DNA from: Ceratorhiza oryzae-sativae | Taxonomy: Eukaryota > Basidiomycota > Agaricomycetes > Cantharellales > Ceratobasidiaceae | Assembly: GCA_030998015.1 (NCBI GenBank) | Contig: JARWMV010000007.1 | Span: 124,001-188,000, forward strand | DNA: 64,000 bases | Reading direction: 5' to 3' | Shown here: piece after piece, positions 10,215-23,008 of the stretch | Numbering within the stretch: the first letter of the stretch is position 1 | Layout of the letters: each line of letters begins with the position of its first letter | The notes under the pieces: generated by a model | Seen by the model: the letters and a program-made list of their open reading frames with translations, nothing else | Told to the model about the DNA's origin: nothing | Databases searched by the model: none | Position numbers and translations under genes: made by a program

Positions 10215-12115
10215 ACATGGGCATAACTGGTGCAGACCCCTTTTCCAGCGCCGTCCTCAGACTGAGAACCACGGGCATGTTAGTTGAATATCATACCGAT
10301 ACCTCGAGACCCACCTGTAGTCATCGCCGTGTTGGGTAATATACCTGCAATCTCTTTCAGCCCCCTGCTTAATGTTGCGTCGGCCCCGTTACTCACCTCA
10401 CCCACGGCAAGGCTTGGTATCCGCTCTTTTCGACAATTTTCAAGTATCGCACCTGTATACCAGACACTGTGAAGTATGGGATCTCGAAGCGAACCGTGAT
10501 CGGGGCGCGCTTTTCCATATCCTCCGCTGCATGATTCAAACCACTCAGCCATCACACAATATGTCGAGGCGTCGAACGTACCACCGCGGACGCTCGGCAA
10601 GCCAAAGTGCGCTCTCATCAGGAATTCACGAGCGCCACCGAGCTGCTTTATCTTCCAGACGAAAGCCGATTTATCAGGGGCGTACTGAACTGTGCCCGTC
10701 GATGCCTGTCGAGCATCTTGTTCAATACAAGTAGAATAGTAAAATATTGAACTTACACGAAACTTAGGGCTGTCGGCATCATCAGGTACTGGCACATATA
10801 TTTCGACATTGTTCGCTGTGCTCCTTCGCTTGAACTGGGCTTTTACCTTTACCATATATTCGATCCTTTGCTCACGAGTAGTATCTCACGTGTGCAGGGA
10901 TGAATTGTGAGGCTTACCGAGATCCTTTATGACTTTCTATCGCCGCCTCGACCCAAATCAACGGCTTTACTGGTGTTGAGAGCCTAGCGCCCAACTCAAT
11001 AACGATTTGCTGAAGCACATAACAGCGGACTCACCGGTATGACATTAGTTCGAATTCTCCGTCCGGGGGTATGAACGAGATTGTGCGGTCATTTTCAAAC
11101 CGAGACAGCCTCACACACTGGTGAAATTTAACGTCTTCCATCTCTATCGACTTGCCCCTGGACGCTGAACGAAAAAAAGCTTAGACTAGATCCCTCACTT
11201 TAACGACACACACTCACTTCGGCCAGTGCTCTCAAACATGACCTTGTCGTTTAATCCTAACCGGAGCTCAGGCATCCCGGATAAATAGCATTTCATCTTG
11301 ACGGCGCCCAATATTTCCGAGCGAATCACGTTCCCATCCGCATTGACCTGCACATGATAGAGATTGCCTGAACACGAGAGAAGCCAGTCGAAGCCCAAAG
11401 ACGCACCAACAAGTTGACGCTCTCAATGACATCCAAAAATACCTCGTTCTTCCTGTATCTGATTCCTTCAGATCTCCATGAAACGGCGTTGGTCACTGCT
11501 ACTGGTGGCCGAACTTGGATCTCAAGCTTGTGAGATTCTTGCGTAATGTACCTGCATGCCCGTGAGCGAGGCCAGCCAACAAAGGCGACCTCCACGCTCA
11601 CTCTTGTAATATTTTGCTCTCGGTTGTTTGAGGGAACCCGAAATCCATCATTTCATCAAGCAACTCGTAGATGATCACAAAGTTGTCTCGAATCGACTCT
11701 TCCTCCAACTCTTTAAAATACTCGACGAGCACCTACGGATTACACGCAGTTTTGGATGTAAAATTAATGATAAAGCTGAAGAGTTGAAGCTTACCGAGAC
11801 CAGTCGATGCAAAAACAAGATTATTTCCGCTGCGTTGGTATTCCGCTTGGATAGAGCAAGCACTATACCACCAAAGTATAAAAAACGCGCCCAGATCGAC
11901 TAGATCAGAGACTTACAGTATAAATTGCTGTGACGGATATGCATAAAATTCACGCCTTGACTAGTAAAACAGGGTGTAACCTGCTGGCCTTCTTCCTCGA
12001 GGTCCAGGATGTAGGGCAGAAATCGCTCGATGTGTGACGGAGAAACATCGTCGCGATAAGAACGCTGAATCAAGGACTTTCCTTTGAGGTCGAGTATTGC
12101 AACTAGACTAGCCAT
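10215..12115 (-). CDS. APM1: AP-1 clathrin adaptor complex, medium (mu) subunit
   Basis: Mu-adaptin of AP-1 selects cargo with tyrosine motifs for clathrin vesicles between the trans-Golgi and endosomes. About nine introns must be removed. The first exon gives [20 protein letters not shown], typical of AP-1 mu rather than AP-2 mu. The longin-like N-terminal part continues with LFLHRLVS and [20 protein letters not shown], then [15 protein letters not shown]. The C-terminal mu-homology domain starts near [16 protein letters not shown] and includes [34 protein letters not shown] and [14 protein letters not shown]. The gene ends [10 protein letters not shown] followed by a small terminal exon ([16 protein letters not shown], stop 10215-10217). 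The length is about 430 residues as expected. The terminal 3' exon is inferred from splice sites. Confidence 0.92.
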
Positions 12116-12370
12116 ATTGAAGAGAACAGCGCCCCAGGATCCAAAAAAGCTTGTGGTGAGGCTGGATATCCTACGGGCGCTTGGAGACGCGTCTTATGGG
12201 ATACAAACACGGCCAAGCAAGCGAGCCACACCAGGTAGTATTATATATTGGAAGGAATAACAAAGAGAAATGAAGGTGGCCGAGTCAGTCCAACAGCAAT
12301 GAGTGTAAAAATACATGAATAATTATGGGCAATCCCAAAGGAAGTAAAAGAAGTCGACGTCTACATTAAA

Positions 12371-14619
12371 CTATATACCCACCCTTGCTCCCAACTCACC
12401 ACCCGCCCTGACCAGCTTGTCAACAGACTCGCATTGCAAGAGCTCGAAGACGGCCAGCTGTCCGTTGTAGAACCAGGCAGCAAGCGCCTAGACAAAATTA
12501 GTCAGTTTTGTTCAGCCGACAGTCAATTGGTAACCTACAATCATCACATAGAATACCACTAGGATGATGCCTTCGACCCAATTTGTCTTGCCGTCTTGAG
12601 TCGCATAATTAACCAGCAGGCAGGCACCTATTGCCGACGCCACCTCAAATACATCTACAGTCTCTGGTGAGGTGTCATCAACACGCGAACAAAGACTTGT
12701 TCTTACCGAACAAGAGAGTCAGCGGCTTTTTCGTGATCCACGCCAGGATCACCAGCAACGGAAGCCAAAATAATAAAAACTGGATGCTGAGGTCGATGCT
12801 TTTGCCTTGAGCAAGTTCATCTGGCTCTTCCAAGTCGTCGAGTTGATCAGGTGTCTATTGGCTGGTGAGAATAGGGTGTTCATCACTCTTCATATCCCAA
12901 CTTACCAAAGAACGACGCCTCCAAGCCTTGCGGCAACAATACACAGCAGTCACGAGACCATCCGCCGAATAGGAGAGCAGCGGCAGGAGGATCAACCCAA
13001 ACCACTCAGACGAGAGCCTGTTCACTTGCTGAACATGCTCAATCGACTCGACCAGCTTTTGAGAGGAACGCATCATGTTAGCCTGTTAAACCAGGGTTGT
13101 AGAGGACACTTACGAATTCCGCCGTTACCGCAATCAAGCCAACAACAACTATCAAGAGTACGACAACAGGTCCAGGCCCTACAATGCGAGTCTTGTGTTT
13201 GCTAGTACCAGAGAATACGGCCTTTTCTGACTCCAAGTTCTCGATGTCACTTCGTCTGTTCAGGCGAAGATCGTCATTAAGAGGGTGGCGGTGAAGATAG
13301 ACCCGGCTGAGCATATATCTAGAGCAACTGTGAGCCATCCATCGTATGAGCCAGAGATGGACCCTACATGATCATGAGCATGACGGCATAGCCGCGGCTA
13401 AAGGTCTCCACAGCCTGACGGGTACTGTCACTGACAGCAACAGTGCGCGCAGACTCGAGCATGTATTCTTCCTCGGCCCTCTCCGGATTCCGCTCGCGTG
13501 TGCCGTCAGCAGACTCGAGGGCACCACCGACCTGCACCCCTGGGATTATCCCACGACGCCCATGCATGCGTATGCCAATTGCCTGCCGTTTCGGGGGTGC
13601 GACGGGCTCCGGGATAAAGTTGAGGGCGGGCGGTACGGGGATCACTGCACGGACCGAATGGGAACTATGACCGGAGGTCAAGACATTGGGGGGCGTGGAG
13701 CGAGTCGCGTTGCGTATTGCAAGCCCCGTCGGGTTGGAATAAGCTGAGAAAAAAGCTACTGGCACGAGGAGGGTCACGACGCTAAGAACCGATGCTAAGT
13801 TTGAGGCCGACAAAGGTAACGAATTCCACATACCCCAGAAATAGGAGGCTGGCGTTTAATTGAGTGTGAACAGGCTTGAGTTTCTGCTCGAGAACACGTG
13901 CGCCACCGGTCAAGAATGAAATGCCCGGGACGAGTAGTGCATGCAATAAGATTACGCCTGCGAAGTGGGTCAAGTTGGGCTATGTACATGGCCCATGACC
14001 AGCACGTACCTATCACCGTTGACTGCACCAGGCGCAACTCGCATTCGAACAACAAAAAAATGGCGAGATTAACCTCGACGACACTGAACAAGAGTTGATA
14101 GCAGATCAAGAGCGCCGGTGGAAAGACCTACTTGGCCAAGGTGATTTTCACAAAGTCGCCCAAGGTTTCACCGCAGTAGAGAGCAAATTGGTTGCCAGCA
14201 AACTCGGACATTTTCTCCAGTGGGACAATCGCAAGGAAAGAGACTAGCGACCGAGTGAGCAAATTGGATGGAAATTGCCCATTGTGCTTACGACCAAAAA
14301 CAAGGAGCGGATTGAGCTTCATGAGCGCAGCGGTCCAGGCGAGCGGTACATTGACCAACAGAATATTGAGCCCTGTAGCAATGTGAGTGATGGTCAATCG
14401 GCGCGCTGACGACGCACATGACGAGGTTGCGATGGCCACAAAGCTGTCCCAGACGCCGGGGACGGGCCTGCCGCCGCCTTGGAGGCGCCACCAGAGGCTG
14501 CTCCACCAGCCGGACGGGGGCGCGGTGGGGCGTCGGACGGGCGGGGCGACGAGGGGCGCGGTTGAGGTCGTGCGGTACATGGGCTCGGGCACGGTGGACG
14601 AGTGGGACAGCGGCGGCAT
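12371..14619 (-). CDS. Vacuolar-type Ca2+/H+ exchanger (CaCA family)
   Basis: A multi-exon membrane transporter that would load calcium into the vacuole in exchange for protons. After a Pro/Ser-rich N-terminus and the first hydrophobic exon (WLNILLVNVPLAW), the first exchanger repeat reads SFLAIVPLEKMSEFAGNQ, then ALYCGETLGDFVKITLA and VVEVNLAIFLL. Next come LLHALLVPGISFLTGGARVL and a long polar loop of about 100 residues. The second repeat reads VVLLIVVVGLIAVTAEF, then LVESIEHV and SSEWFGLILLPLLSYSADGL. The last helices and the tail ESVDKLVRAGGELGARVGI end at a TAG (12371-12373). The domain order and the TAEF/SADG motifs support the family. The exact paralogue (VCX1-like) is inferred. Splicing of the GC-rich 5' exon is less certain. 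Confidence 0.87.
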
Positions 14620-14940
14620 GTTGAACGAGTGTGGTGGCGGCCTGCGCAGACGGTGGTCGAGGAGCCAAGAGTTCTAGTCTGGCGGGCAGGCGCACACAGC
14701 TGAAACCCTCGCAAAGAAGGCTCAGGAGCATCTCCTATCCGCCGGCCCTATTCCACACTACATTGTTCTTATCGCATCCACGCCGCCCGCCCCACCCAAG
14801 GAAGCCGACAAGACAGCCTTGTTTGCGCCGGATCCGGCTGAGAAGCTCATTTGTTGTCACCAGCGCTAGCGCGTCTCGGTGACATTTGATGAAAATATCC
14901 CATTCACACAAATACAATTTGGCCCGACTCAAACCTTTCT
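14620..14940. other. Intergenic: exchanger promoter and proteasome 3' region
   Basis: About 320 bp between two minus-strand genes. GC-rich near 14620-14700, then pyrimidine-rich. No additional gene is supported. Confidence 0.4.
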
Positions 14941-15783
14941 CTACGTACGCGATATCTCCCGCGTCTCACCAGTTGCCAGGTCGACTTCCTTGACCCCTTC
15001 TCGCGTTATGACCTTGACCGACCAATTCTCTAGTCCGACAATCAGTCGTTTCTGAATCTCGGCAATCCCACGGCGAAGCGTCTCCAGCCCCTCTCCCAAG
15101 TCAGCCTTGGGGTTGTGATACCTGTGAAAATAGTCAGAACGATTGACTCAAGAATGCAAGGTCCGCACCGATCGAGCAAACTGAGCACAAAATAGCTGCC
15201 ATAACCGTGCGCGGCAAAAGGAACCTCGGCTAACGTGCCCAAATAGTCGATCCAGTACAACGAGGGCTTGCCCTTGGGACCATCCGGAGCGTGTGCTGGA
15301 GCCTCTGCAAGATCGATCCCAGCAAGTAGTAGGTTCACCTTGATGAAGATATGTCAATCATCAACTCGCGTCTGCCTTGGGCTGGGCGCTTGAGATACTG
15401 ACCGAGTAAGGGCTGCGGCTGCGCAACGAATCGGCCAGCGAGCGTCGGATCCATGCCGCTGCGCTTGGTGGGCGGAGGGGATGGACATAACGCATCTGAT
15501 ATAGGCGGAGGTTTCGTTCAACGTATTCTGCAAATTGGATCGTATCACCTGCATAGACCCTGGTGAGTACGAATGGTCATGGCTCCTCGTACGATCCAGC
15601 ACGACGAGATAAACACTGATCTCCTTGCTCACCTGGTTCCCCACTATAAGCCATTACAAGGTTCGGCCCAAGGATCTTCATTTTGTCCTCGTTTGACTTC
15701 ATCCGAACGATGCTCCGCGCTACACTCATATCGCTCGCGATAAGAACATAGTCTGCCCCAGTAAGCGCAATAGAGCACTCCAT
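14941..15783 (-). CDS. PRE1: 20S proteasome subunit beta-4 (Pre1/PSMB2 type)
   Basis: A non-catalytic beta subunit of the 20S core particle. Exon 1 gives MECSIALTGADYVLIASDMS and LVMAYSGEPG. After an intron of about 85 nt the frame resumes as DTIQFAEYVERNLRLYQMRY. Further exons give AAAWIRRSLADSLRSR, SPYSVNLLLAGID, then PSLYWIDYLGTLAEVPFAAH followed by GYGSYFVLSLLDR. The last exon (from YHNPKADLGEGLETLRRGIA) ends in REISRT and a TAG at 14941-14943. Human PSMB2 has the same order (DTVQFAEYIQ, YHVNLLLAG, PFAAHGYG). There is no N-terminal propeptide or catalytic Thr, as expected for beta-4. Length is near 210 residues. Confidence 0.93.
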
Positions 15784-18212
15784 AGTTGATTTTTCAGGTT
15801 TTCCCTCGAATTATACGCAAAGAAGTGGTCGCAATTCGTCTGGGACGAGTCGGCAAGACGAAGCTGATGAACGCGTGAGCCAGACGCGTAAGTCTTGCCT
15901 ATTCCTCACGTGACCGAATGTGGCTTTCCATCGTGCCCGGTGGCTACGCAAGGCATCTCTGGTTCAGGGCAACGCTTCTTTTCAACTCCAGAATATATTC
16001 ATTCTCTTTTTTATTCTGTATTATCTACAAAAATGATCCTATCTGAGGTGAACCTCACGCTTTCTACTCCTATTCACCCAAATCACTCAGGCTTATCGAG
16101 CATGGACCCCTGTCCCCTTCCATTGAAATTGTTATTGGATAAATATTCACTTCTGTGCCAAGCAATTCTCCTGAGCCGTTTCTGACCATACTATTGGAGT
16201 ATCCAGCTTGTTGGATACCCGATTCATCCCAGCTTTTCCCCTTCCCACATGGCTTCCATGTTGGCCCAAGGCTCAATGTCAGGCATTCCCTTCATTCTGA
16301 ATCATGAAACCGCACCCCTTTTGATATTAACGAAATAGAGACTACGGTCTGACCAAGTATGCATCGCCATCCTTTCTACCATTGAAGGATGTCTGTCATG
16401 GTCTCTTCCTGCAGGCCAGGCTACCACTTGATTCACAGGCTTTCCGTGAGACACACTCTCAATACAACCTCTGCATCCAGCATCTTTACCTGCCAACGTG
16501 ATTTGTGCCCTTTGAAATATGTGCATGGGACTTCCAGCGGCCGCCTCTATATGGGCGTATCACCTTTGCACGATGTGTTGGATACACGCCTGTGATATGC
16601 ACTCGAGTTTGATAAACTTTACGTCGGCCTATCCGGACAGCCATGCCGATCGATGCGGTTGTCTTGACCACAGACTGCGTTTAGGCACCGCAACACTCGT
16701 CCCGATTCGGGACATACCCTGAAGCCTATCACAGCCATTGGCACCTGGGCTTGACATCACTATCGTGCTCTTTCAATTTCTCGGGTAGTTGTATTCAGTG
16801 GAAGCTCGATGCTTTCCACATTGCGTTGACCCTACAACTGAACCTTTGTAAGTTGAGGACTTGACTTGATTATGGGATCCGTGTTTGGGCAACGTGTCGC
16901 ACATCATCCACATCGCACAGTCTCATACTCCGCGAGTCACACGGAGCACGAGCCTTGATGTGTGCAGCTGGCTTTCCCTTTGAGTGTTGCTTAGGGAACC
17001 AGCCTCGGACAACGTATGATCTCACCCCCGGCTTCTTCCCCCCGTTGTCCGGCCAAATTCGTCACGAAAAAAAAGCACATCATTTGCGCCTCGAGAAGAA
17101 GGTCCCCAACGCATGGCCACGCTTTAAGCCCCAGCTCTGACTAATCCTTATGTATATAATTAACCGCGCCGACCGCTTCGAGCGCGTGCTCGATCGTCGA
17201 AGCACGATGCATGCTATAATTGAAGGGATGAGCATGTAGGAAGTGCTTCCCTGAGCGCTGATGTACCAGATACGACAATCCACAAACATGCACAAATGAT
17301 GTTTGCGCTGAACATCCCGATCGTCTCACAGGCACGCATACATGTTTACCATGCTCTATCAGGTGATCATTATCTAGCGATCCACAAGGCCTTCCCACCT
17401 CTTCCTGCTTCTTAGCGTTAGAACGCTTCGTAAAGATGTTCGACTATGCAAGAACGCGCTGCGGAGAGTTTCAAAAACCGGAGTCTCCAACATTTGAACG
17501 AGCACGTGGGGATTGCCACAAAAGAATTCCTTTCGCCTGCAAAGGCGGACATTGTTTGCCACCAAATCGGCTTCTTGGGCTGACCAATGCACCTGGCAGA
17601 TGAATCAAGCTGGTCGAAATATGATGCTCCTGCCTTGAGCTTAATTGACAGGCCAAGGGGCTGGAAAAAAATCAGTATCGCGGGTTAAAGGGACTGACTC
17701 GGTGCTGGCCGAGCAACGCCCAGTGAGGCTAGCTCTGCGACAATAACGATCCAACCACATCTATAGCCTGGACCGAGTCGTGTGCTACGAATATCTGCTA
17801 TGCAAGCCAACGCCATTTGTACGATAGTTGGCTCAAGGACAGATTAACCTCATTGGGTCGGTATGCAAATGGCGCATGTTGGATTGGGGTGTACCATACC
17901 CCATTTGAGACACCCGACGAAATCAACGGCGATCAGAGCCAAGAACAACACCAAATTAAATTAGTGTCAGTCTGGACCAGATAGAATTCCTTGTTCGATT
18001 CCAATGTCTGTATGGTGGCACTCACTGTATTGAGACAGCAGAAAATTCCCGAGTTTACGGGGGTTTCCCGAAGCTGAAGGGACACGACCCTCTATGGGAC
18101 TGGGTCATCGTCCTCTTGCGTTGCACCCAGCTGCTCTGGGTCTCAAGCTGGCGAGGCTACCAACAATCTCGTGGGGGAAAAAAGAGCAAACTCGGTCTGA
18201 ATAGTGGCGCTC
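15784..18212. other. 2.4-kb stretch with no supported gene
   Basis: CpG is normal, so this is not an old repeat block. Only short frames occur (at most 96 codons, 15895-16185) and none shows domain-like composition or a consistent exon chain. No inverted repeats, RNA genes or LTR ends were recognised. The first 150 bp probably hold the proteasome promoter (an E-box-like CACGTGAC at about 15906-15913). It could hide a long non-coding RNA or a fast-evolving gene. Confidence 0.4.
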
Positions 18213-18955
18213 TCAGTCAAACGAACTTTGATCGGTACGAAACGTGACAGGGGTGCCCTCCACGTAAGAATGAGATTCCAACTTCTCAAGCTGGGGCAAC
18301 ATTTCAGCCGGAATTTCCTGTGTTCTTGAGCAGAACCTTGTCAGCGGGCAGGGCGAGCTAGACACAATTTTTGTATAATCCGGATGGGATACTGTATAGT
18401 GGCAGGGTTCCATTCAACTTTCGCTCGGCTGCTGTTACAGCCAGCAGGCACTGGCAGGTGCGGCCTGGGGGGCCCTGGACCCGAGGAAGCCAACTCGCCC
18501 GCATGGTGGATCACGTCTTCGTGATGTTGGGCACTTGATGTTGGACCACTGGTCATTTTCATATCGTGATAGATCATGGCATGCACGGCGCCTACTCTGT
18601 CCAAAGCCTCGTCAGGCATCGAGCCCGCCCTTGAGCGGTCTGGAGCAAATCGGGCACGACCGGGTATATCAGAGGCGCTAGAGCCTGAGGTGTGCTCGCG
18701 CAGGTTGGAATCCAAGGCGTGCTAGAATGCGTCGCATATGGCCACCCGAGTGTGGGAAAAAATGCGGTCACCGACGTCGGCGGGTTGTGCAAGTGATAAG
18801 CGGATGGGTGTGCCGAGTCCGGGCTGCGTCGACGATAGGACTGGGGATTTGATGGCGGTGCGTCGAGGCGGAGTTTCGGCCCATCGGACGATCACAGTCT
18901 GGGGTTGCAGGCTGGGCGGACCTGACAGGATGGCGATAGGGGAGCTCGTCGTCAT
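18213..18955 (-). CDS. Unknown protein of about 204 residues, three exons
   Basis: Exons 18955-18772, 18684-18366 and 18324-18213 join into one frame of 205 codons including the stop. The introns are GT..AG, the first containing an in-frame TAG that splicing removes and the second only 41 nt long with a CTGAC branch-like word. The product starts MTTSSPIAILSGPP, is Pro/Ser-rich at the front (RRTAIKSPVLSSTQPGLGTP), has a middle with AVHAMIYHDMKMTSG and ends EMLPQLEKLESHSYVEGTP. No domain, signal peptide or membrane segment was recognised. It is divergently arranged with the large plus-strand gene at 19531. The exon joins are my own reading. An upstream in-frame ATG at 19033 is an alternative start. 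Confidence 0.5.
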
Positions 18956-19530
18956 TTTGAGCACAGCAGAGGGTGGCCGCCATGCCCCCGATGACGGGGG
19001 GTGTGTGCGCACGACGGCGAGCCACAAACGCATATATGCCTAAAGAGGCTCCCTAGGCTAGGAGCCGCATTGCCATACAATGCTATATGAAAGCCTAGAA
19101 TGACGAAGCAAGGGCGAGCGTGTGGAAGGTTCGCGCATCGAAAAGCAAATGCAGACAGATCTGACAGCTCCCTTCCGGCGCACCGGGAGAACCAGGGATA
19201 TAATCGAGCAACAAAAGCGAGCACACGCACGGCCGGCCAATCGTGGAGGTCAACTGCGGCGGTGGGCATGTGGCCCGGCGCGGTGCAGACAACGAGGACA
19301 AATGGGCGGGGCCGGGGTGCTAGGCCGAATCGGGGGATAATGAAGAAAAGGGTCCTGCGTGATCCGCCACAGGGCGTCAGGGACTAGGGGTGGCCCGGCC
19401 AGCGGGCTGCAGAAGCGGGCGATTTCTGAGCGATTTCTTGTTTTTTCCCTCGTCTGCGGACAATGCGCGTGTTGAGGCTTGGACTTTAATTCGCGCGCGA
19501 GGACTGTAAGTCGGTGTTTCCCCCCTGACG
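18956..19530. promoter_or_regulatory. Divergent intergenic region between two unknown genes
   Basis: About 575 bp separate the minus-strand gene starting at 18955 from the plus-strand gene starting at 19531, so it should hold both promoters. GC-rich, with pyrimidine stretches near 19440-19450 and 19515-19527 close to the plus-strand start. No TATA box could be assigned. The short overlapping frames here are not convincing as genes. Confidence 0.4.
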
Positions 19531-22500
19531 ATGCTCACGATGACGACGGCCGTGGCCAGCCCCGCTAGAACACGCCCACGACGATCCCCCTCGACCGCCA
19601 GCCCCGCCGCACTCAGACGACTCGGCCTCCCCCTCGGCTTCCCCCTCCCGCCCCTCACCGTCCCGCGCAGCCTGAGCTCGCCCCCGATGACGCCGGTCCC
19701 AGAGCAGACGCCGCTCCAGACCAAGGAGGTCGAGTACTACCGCGCCGCCCCCTCTGCCCCCGGCACCCACTCGGTCGACCTCGAGCGCGTCCACCCCGTT
19801 GTGCGCCCGACCCGCTCGCCCTCGGACCCGCCTGCGGTTGCGCCACTCTCGATCGGCAAGCGTGTGCGGTCGCCACCCGCGGCGATCATGGTGCCCTCGA
19901 GCTCCACCCGCCTGGAGATCGTCCGCCTCCAGCGCAGCCCCGCCCGCCAGACGGGGCACTTTGACGCAGACGCGCCCCCCTCGAGCTCTCATGTTTCCGC
20001 TGAGACCCATGCCCCTCCCTCGTCGTACCTTGCCCCCCGCTCCCAGTCCAACCGCGGGCCAGCGCCCGGCCCGCCCCCCCAAGGCCCGCTTCCCCCGCTC
20101 CCAGACCAGGAGCCGCCGTTCTCGGCCGTGGACCCGCTCGTGCTGCGTGCGGTCTCGGCTCGCGAGCGGCGAGAAACGCGTCGCCAGAGCAAAACCCCTG
20201 ACGACAAGGACAAGGAGATCGCCGCCCTCGAACGATCCATGCGCCGGCTTAGTCGTATCAGCTTGGTCACTGGCTCGACAAGCCCTGCGGGAGACACATC
20301 GGGCCCAACCTCTCCGACCATCTCGCTCGCCGGCTCGCTCAGCCGCGGCGAGTCCCAGGTCGGCCGTCTCGAGCGCACCGAGAAGCTCCTGCGCCGCATC
20401 AGTCGCCAGAGTGACGGTGTCCGTCTCCCCTCTGACTATGGCCGCGTCGGCATTAGCGGCTACTCTGTGCCCGCCTCGGCCCCCGTCTCCCCCGGCATCC
20501 GTGGCGTCTCCTCCCCGCTGCGCCCTCACAAAAGCGAGACAGAAGCAAGCGAGCTTGCATACCTTGTCGACGAGCGACCGTCGCCCGCTCTCTCGGTTCC
20601 CATGCGTCGCAACGTCGACCACCGCTCCGCCCATGCCGCATATACCCCAGCCATCTCCGAGCCCATCCACGGACTCGGTCTAGGTCTCACCTTGACCCCG
20701 TCCGATTCCATGAGCTCGTCCATGGCCTCGACATCCATGTCCACACTGCCGTCCGAGTCAACCATTCGACCCACTTTGGAAACACGATCTAGCCGACTTG
20801 GTTCACTATCCAGTGCATCCAGCACAGCCGCCAGCATCCACAGCGCTCAGACTTTCGAGACCGCCAGCACTACCTCGCTTCTTACCCCAGTCTCCCCTCC
20901 AACCCAGACAACCCCCTTGCCAAAACCGTCACGCAGCCCAATGTCCCCGCCCCGCCAGCTCAAACTCAAGGCCACGATCCGGCTTCCTTCCCCTGCCCCC
21001 CTGCCGTCACGCCCTGCTTCCCCCGATGTCCCGTCCATCCTGGCGCAATTTCGGGAGACGCCGACGCTTCCAGTCCCTTCACCAGAAGTGTCCGCTGTAC
21101 CAGCCACGCGAATCCGCCCTGGTGCACGCCCACGCGTCCATTCAGATCTCGCTCCACTCGATATTCCTCCCCCGGTCCCCCCAAGGACAGTGCACCCGAG
21201 CACGCGGAGAGCAACCGGTCCAGCACGGACAGCAGGGTGGCAGTGGAAGACAGTCCGGCAGACATCTATCGGGCAAACGAAGATAGCAATGTGTTGGAAG
21301 TTCCGCCAATGCGTCAATCGCTCGAGTCACAGGCTACTCCCCGGGTCGCACATGTCAGCCGATCATCTGCACCGACACCAACTCCCAAGGCGGCACAAAA
21401 TCCCTCCCGGCCTGCCTCTCCCGACATTCCCTACTTGCTTCGCAACACGCCTCGACCGGTCAGACGGGGATCACAGCATTCACTCGCTTCCTCGCTTGCG
21501 GGCTCACACCGGACGGTCGGCACCACTGCTGCCGCTCCGCCTAGCTCGTTTAGGCCCACACCTGGATTGGCCGGTCCCTCTCGTCGTGGTTCTGAAATGT
21601 CAATTGCCTCGAGCCGCAGATCCTCTTCGGCGGTGACAGCAAGCTCGGCCGGGTTCGATGTGCAAGGCGCTGGCCCGGAGTATTTCTTTGGCGAGCAGTA
21701 CGATTCGGAAGACTCGGATAGTGATCTCGATTTGTCTACGCCTTTACCGTAAGTGGCTGTAGTCTGATCTTTGGGCACGTGCTGACGCGAACAACAGTCA
21801 CATGATGCTGCGTGCTGGACTGTTGTCCCCGCGCTCGACCATTATCACCGAGCTGGTGGAGCCCGCTCAACCCGCCCCAAGCGGCTCTGGTCTCTCGGCC
21901 CGGGGAGAAGCACTCCGGCTCAAGGGAGAAAAGGTTTGGAAGGCTGAGAGCAAGCGCAAAATCAGACATCGCGACGGGCGCAACCTACGAGATGGTGTTG
22001 GCTTGACTACTGGTCTCGGATGGAGCGATAGGTGAGTACATAATCAACCTGACCAACCCAGGTCTAACGTCATTCTCAGCGAGGACGAAGATGCACCGTC
22101 TCCTCTCCGTCGCCGTCTGTCTTCAGTGCTTCTCGCCAAGGCGCAAGCTCAATCTCGCCCTCCATCGCAGCTTTCACGCCAAACGCCGCTCACACTCTCG
22201 AGGCGCTCCACGTACTCGAACCTGGACAGTACCAGCGTGTCTTCGCAGTCCCTCCCTCGCACGCCAGCATCACACCCACTAAGTCTTCCGCTGACCCCTT
22301 CGTCGCTTCCGGGTGCTGCATCGGGCGCTGACGAATTTGGCAAGCTCGACTTCCCCCTCCCCCCGACCGCAACAAGCCGGCGTCCGCTGCCCAGCCCGGG
22401 CTTGAAGCGCATTCCGTCCAGCACGATGATGCGCTCCGCTTCGAACCCAGCCCCGCCTGCGGTTCCACCCACGCCTTCTAGCCTGCGCACACGCACCACT

Positions 22501-22698
22501 TCCAATGTCTCTTCTACCACTTCAGCTGGAGGTCTGCGTACGCCGGCGCGGTCCAAGATGCCGATGCCTGTTCCCACTCCTCGTCAAAGCAAGGTCAACA
22601 TGCGTTCCCCATCTGGCACCCGTCTCTCTGCTCCAGAGGCGTTGCGCCAAACAGACCGAGTTGTAACTGATGGGTCTCGTCGTCTGAGCGGTGCATGA
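19531..22698 (+). CDS. Large Ser/Pro/Arg-rich, probably disordered protein, unknown function
   Basis: Three exons: 19531 to about 21751, about 21797-22032 and about 22081-22698, joined by introns with good GTAAGT/CAG and GTGAGT/CAG sites. The product is about 1,040 residues with high Ser, Pro, Thr and Arg content. It carries many SP/TP and RxxS sites that look like kinase targets and a short charged coil (DDKDKEIAALERSMRRLS). One less repetitive segment (GEALRLKGEKVWKAESKRKI) may be a folded or binding motif. The reading frame shifts by one base near 21175-21185, in a C run: upstream frame ..LDIPPPVPP, downstream frame KDSAPEHAESNRSSTD. Both halves are clearly protein-like, so one C is probably missing from the assembly or the gene is mutated. 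No known family recognised. Confidence 0.75.
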
Positions 22699-23008
22699 TA
22701 GTCTCATTTCTCTACATATCGCCGCTTTATCTTATTCACACTGTCGTTATCGCTTGGTCGAGCGTTCGTTTCCCCTTATAGGCCTCTTGTACTGTAGTAT
22801 ATAGTTTGTTCGTCCTTGTGCACACCTCTCGCTTCTTGTTCATTTTCGTTTTTATGATGCACATTGTTGGCTTTGCCCCCCGTTTTTGCTTTTATGATGT
22901 CTGTCCTTATTGGATGTTATTCGTACAATTTTATACCAAGTATTCTGAACACCCCCAAGGTTATATATTTATGCGTGACCCACAAATCAAAACAATTCTC
23001 TGGTTCTA
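22699..23008. other. Convergent 3' regions
   Basis: About 310 bp between the stop codons of a plus-strand and a minus-strand gene. T-rich on the plus strand (TTTTCGTTTTTATGATG), as expected for 3' untranslated regions and poly(A) signals. No gene. Confidence 0.4.

Noticed and set aside
14288..14731. Several overlapping long frames around the start of the Ca2+/H+ exchanger
   Set aside because: High GC removes stop codons in all frames. Only the frame leading to WLNILLVNVPLAW continues into the transporter.
19486..20670. A 394-codon open frame on the minus strand, opposite the large Ser/Pro-rich gene
   Set aside because: It mirrors GC-rich codons of the plus-strand gene. Its composition (Arg/Gly/Ala) is an antisense artefact, and the plus strand has consistent exons.
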